The notes under the pieces were generated by a model that searched no databases, was not told where the DNA came from, and saw only the letters and a list, made by a program, of their open reading frames with translations. A program made the position numbers and the translations under genes. From the NCBI GenBank assembly GCA_020429485.1, contig JAGQLK010000062.1, positions 1 to 6,875 of the forward strand: a stretch of 6,875 nucleotides of DNA, given 5' to 3'. The DNA is from Candidatus Dojkabacteria bacterium. GTDB taxonomy: Bacteria; Patescibacteriota; Dojkabacteria; B142; OLB20. The number at the start of each line of letters is the position of its first letter. Within the stretch, counting starts at the first letter, position 1. Of this stretch, positions 5,713-6,875 are shown one piece after another.

Positions 5713-6003
5713 TTAATTCTTGATACGATCTAGCATAAGCTTATAACCACCCATTCCATGATGTAACCAATGGGCTACTCTAGTTATAGTAGCTGTACTA
5801 GCTCCCGTATCTTCACTAATTTTTCTGTAAGGAATTTTATTGTCTACTTTTTGAGCTACTTGCCATCTTTCAGATAAAGTCTCAATCTCTTGTTCAGTAC
5901 ATAAATCACGCATAAATTTTGCGCATTCTTCAACTGAACCAAGCTTTAAAAATGCCTGGTAAAGTTCAATATTCTTTTTTTCTTTTGCTGTTTGTTTTTG
6001 CAT
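5713..6003 (-). CDS. TrpR/YerC/YecD-family transcriptional regulator
   Basis: The product (96 residues) matches the small YerC/YecD branch of the TrpR superfamily in length and pattern: LYQAFLKLGSVEECAKFMRDLCT (14-36) followed by EQEIETLSERWQVAQ (37-51). The helix-turn-helix is PYRKISEDTGASTATITRVAHWL (58-80) with the family hallmark GASTATITRV, and a GMGGYKLMLDRI tail follows. It should bind DNA as a dimer. In Firmicutes, regulators of this branch have been predicted from comparative genomics to control histidine genes (HisR); its position directly upstream of hisS fits that idea, but the ligand here is inferred. It has its own strong promoter with palindromic sequence between -10 and ATG, suggesting autoregulation. 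A terminator separates it from hisS. No Shine-Dalgarno is present. The gene is divergent from rnpB. Confidence 0.9.
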   Translation of the reverse strand: MQKQTAKEKKNIELYQAFLKLGSVEECAKFMRDLCTEQEIETLSERWQVAQKVDNKIPYRKISEDTGASTATITRVAHWLHHGMGGYKLMLDRIKN

Positions 6004-6010
6004 GTTTTAG

Positions 6011-6039
6011 CGTGTTAAAACGTGAATAATTTTAACATG
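6011..6039 (-). promoter_or_regulatory. Candidate operator (inverted repeats) at the yerC start site
   Basis: CGTGTTAAAACG (6011-6022) is a 12-bp near-palindrome (10 of 12 positions symmetric, TTAA centre) at the predicted transcription start. CGTGTTAAAA (6011-6020) is also repeated in inverted orientation as TTTTAACATG (6030-6039), 9 of 10 matching, over the -10. GTTTTA (6004-6009) and TAAAAC (6016-6021) form a further inverted pair. Such packing around -10/+1 fits a site for autorepression by the encoded TrpR-like protein; AT-richness limits certainty. Confidence 0.4.
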
Positions 6040-6056
6040 GAATAACTTTTTGTCAA
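6029..6056 (-). promoter_or_regulatory. Promoter of the TrpR-like gene
   Basis: On the minus strand a consensus -35 TTGACA (6056-6051) and an extended -10 TGTTAAAAT (hexamer 6034-6029) are separated by 16 bp. The start would be near 6022, giving an 18-20 nt leader without Shine-Dalgarno before the ATG at 6003. This is the best sigma70-type promoter in the window. Confidence 0.8.
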
Positions 6057-6105
6057 CTAAAATTATCAAGCAAGTAATTGCAAGCCAAAAGAATTCTATT
6101 TATAG

Positions 6106-6111
6106 TATAAT
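6106..6111 (+). promoter_or_regulatory. rnpB promoter -10 element
   Basis: A perfect TATAAT ends 6 nt before 6117, the first base of the RNase P RNA P1 helix, so the transcription start and the mature 5' end appear to coincide. A -35 is not clear: TTGCAA at 6078-6083 is too far away (22 bp). Confidence 0.65.
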
Positions 6112-6116
6112 TACAT

Positions 6117-6480
6117 ACTGGTTCAGATGATCGCTGGCCTTTGGCTGGAGGAAAGTCCGGACTCCCTATGTGCTTAAGTACATAGTCATAGCACCATGGC
6201 GACATGGGTAGGCGTGAGCTTACGGAATCGGGCAACAGAAAGCAAACCGCCCTTCGACAGGCTCAGGACAAGAGACGACTAATTCTAGGATCTATTTAAC
6301 TTGCTCTGAGTCTGTCGAAGAGGTAAGGATGAAAGGGTGGTGTAAGAGACCACCGCATTATTTAGTAATAAATAATGGCTGTGTAACCCCTGCTTGGAGC
6401 AACCCTGTATAGGGGCATAGATAAATGATCATCTTAATTCAATTAATTTGAAGGATACAGAATCCGGCTTACGAACCAGT
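6117..6480 (+). ncRNA. rnpB: RNase P RNA (class A-like, structurally reduced)
   Basis: This is the catalytic RNA that removes 5' leaders from pre-tRNAs. Helix P1 is ACTGGTTC (6117-6124) with GAACCAGT (6473-6480). P2 is GATGATC (6126-6132) with GATCATC (6427-6433). Conserved GGAGGAAAGTCCGG follows a very short P3. CAACAGAAAGCAAACCGCC and GAGGTAAGGATGAAAGGG flank the P12 arm, GGTGGTGTAAGAGACCACC is P13/P14, GGAGCAA follows L15, and ACAGAATCCGGCTTAC is the 3' core. The J11/12 and P12-P14 pattern is class A. Oddities are an extra hairpin CTATGT/ACATAG (6166-6185), a P12 made of a repeat-like sequence, only about 15 nt (6403-6417) where P16-P18 usually lie, and L15 reading TGTGTAAC where GGTAAAC is typical. 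No terminator follows; a hydrolase gene begins 12 nt later. Confidence 0.95.
6250..6323 (+). repeat. P12 arm of RNase P RNA built from a TTCGACAGGCTCAG-type inverted repeat
   Basis: CCCTTCGACAGGCTCAGG (6250-6267) faces CTCTGAGTCTGTCGAAGAGG (6304-6323). CTTCGACAG pairs exactly with CTGTCGAAG, then CTCAG with CTGAG and CAAG (6269-6272) with CTTG (6300-6303), giving a helix of about 20 pairs with a 27-nt AT-rich loop. From memory, the TTCGACAGGCTCAG word is a common dispersed palindromic repeat in diverse bacterial genomes, so P12 may derive from such an element. Confidence 0.7.
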
Positions 6481-6492
6481 TATTTAAAAGCT

Positions 6493-6875
6493 ATGAGACA
6501 AACTACTAAAATTAATAACAATAAAATTGAATATATTGTTAAGGGTTCTGGAGACCCATTACTTTTTATTCATGGTGGAACTGTAAGTTACAGAACATAT
6601 CTACCCTTTATTGATAAATTATCAGAAAAGTTTCAAGTGTATGCACTGTCATTACCAGGAGCAGGCAGATCCTCTAGCATTCCATTAAGATGGAATCACC
6701 TTGATTATGGACATTTAGTAAATTCATTTGTACAAGAACATGAAATCAAGCCTATAATCGCAGGCCATTCATATGGAGGGGCTGTGAGTGTGATTAGTAA
6801 GGCTTTGTATCCAGAGTCATTTGAAAAAGTTATTCTATTTGCTCCAGCAGGTATCCCCGTTAAGACACCATCACA
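6493..6875 (+). CDS. Alpha/beta hydrolase, N-terminal part (runs off the window)
   Basis: The frame is open from ATG at 6493 to the window end (127 residues seen; the family is usually 230-300). It has the order typical of alpha/beta-hydrolase fold enzymes: strand PLLFIHGGT (22-30) with the oxyanion-hole HGG, VYALSLPGAGRSS (49-61) in the place of the common DxxGxGxS segment, and the nucleophile elbow GHSYGG (91-96) with Ser93. The strand VILFAPAG follows (113-120). The catalytic Asp and His would lie beyond the window. No signal peptide is visible, so it is probably a cytosolic esterase, peptidase or C-C hydrolase; the substrate is unknown. The start is 12 nt after the 3' end of rnpB, with no Shine-Dalgarno and no visible promoter or terminator between, so it may be transcribed by readthrough from rnpB. 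Confidence 0.9.
   Translation, partial: MRQTTKINNNKIEYIVKGSGDPLLFIHGGTVSYRTYLPFIDKLSEKFQVYALSLPGAGRSSSIPLRWNHLDYGHLVNSFVQEHEIKPIIAGHSYGGAVSVISKALYPESFEKVILFAPAGIPVKTPS

Noticed and set aside
6053..6235. Minus-strand frame of 60 codons over the 5' part of rnpB
   Set aside because: The region is RNase P RNA with conserved helices on the plus strand; the frame is incidental.
1..6875. Insertion sequence, prophage, CRISPR array or toxin-antitoxin pair
   Set aside because: No transposase, integrase, regular spacer-repeat pattern or paired small toxin/antitoxin frames are visible on either strand.

Overview
The window looks like a compact, AT-rich bacterial chromosome segment with short intergenic gaps. 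A class A-like bacterial RNase P RNA confirms a bacterium. TGA is used as a stop (end of the M20 peptidase gene), so this is not a lineage that reads TGA as glycine or tryptophan. Small gene sizes, a divergent HisRS, a TrpR-like YerC regulator, and mostly Shine-Dalgarno-less short leaders would fit a Patescibacteria/CPR-type genome. That placement is inference; no single gene here proves it.

Layout. Positions 1-2296 are on the plus strand: the 3' end of an unidentified gene (1-273), an orphan 242-residue protein (324-1052), and a malic enzyme (1163-2296). Positions 2302-6003 are on the minus strand. Read in the direction of transcription they are: a TrpR/YerC-family regulator (6003-5713), a terminator, histidyl-tRNA synthetase hisS (5617-4313), a tiny histidine-rich reading frame (4313-4245), a strong rho-independent-type hairpin (4221-4197), a GNAT acetyltransferase with a built-in zinc ribbon (4176-3454), and an M20 metallopeptidase/deacylase (3444-2302). 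Positions 6117-6875 return to the plus strand: the RNase P RNA gene rnpB, then the 5' part of an alpha/beta hydrolase.

The most interesting part is the junction downstream of hisS. A 22-codon frame begins in a TAATG overlap with the hisS stop codon and has five His codons within seven codons (HTHHHVH at residues 13-19). It ends 23 nt before a GC-rich hairpin followed by a run of U, and GNAT starts 20 nt beyond that. This is the arrangement of a ribosome-mediated histidine attenuator, but it lies after hisS and before a GNAT-M20 pair rather than before histidine biosynthesis genes. A possible competing antiterminator pairing (AACGGG in the last two sense codons with CCCGUU in the terminator) has suitable geometry. 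A TrpR-like regulator, a family from which predicted histidine regulators (HisR/YerC) come in Firmicutes, sits directly upstream of hisS. The working hypothesis is a histidine-supply circuit: low charged tRNA-His lets transcription continue from hisS into an acetyltransferase and a metallopeptidase that could release or modify amino acids.

Other unusual items are a perfect 13-bp inverted repeat inside the M20 coding region, an RNase P RNA whose P12 arm is built from a TTCGACAGGCTCAG-type repeat and whose P16-P18 region appears reduced, and dyads at the malic enzyme and yerC promoters.
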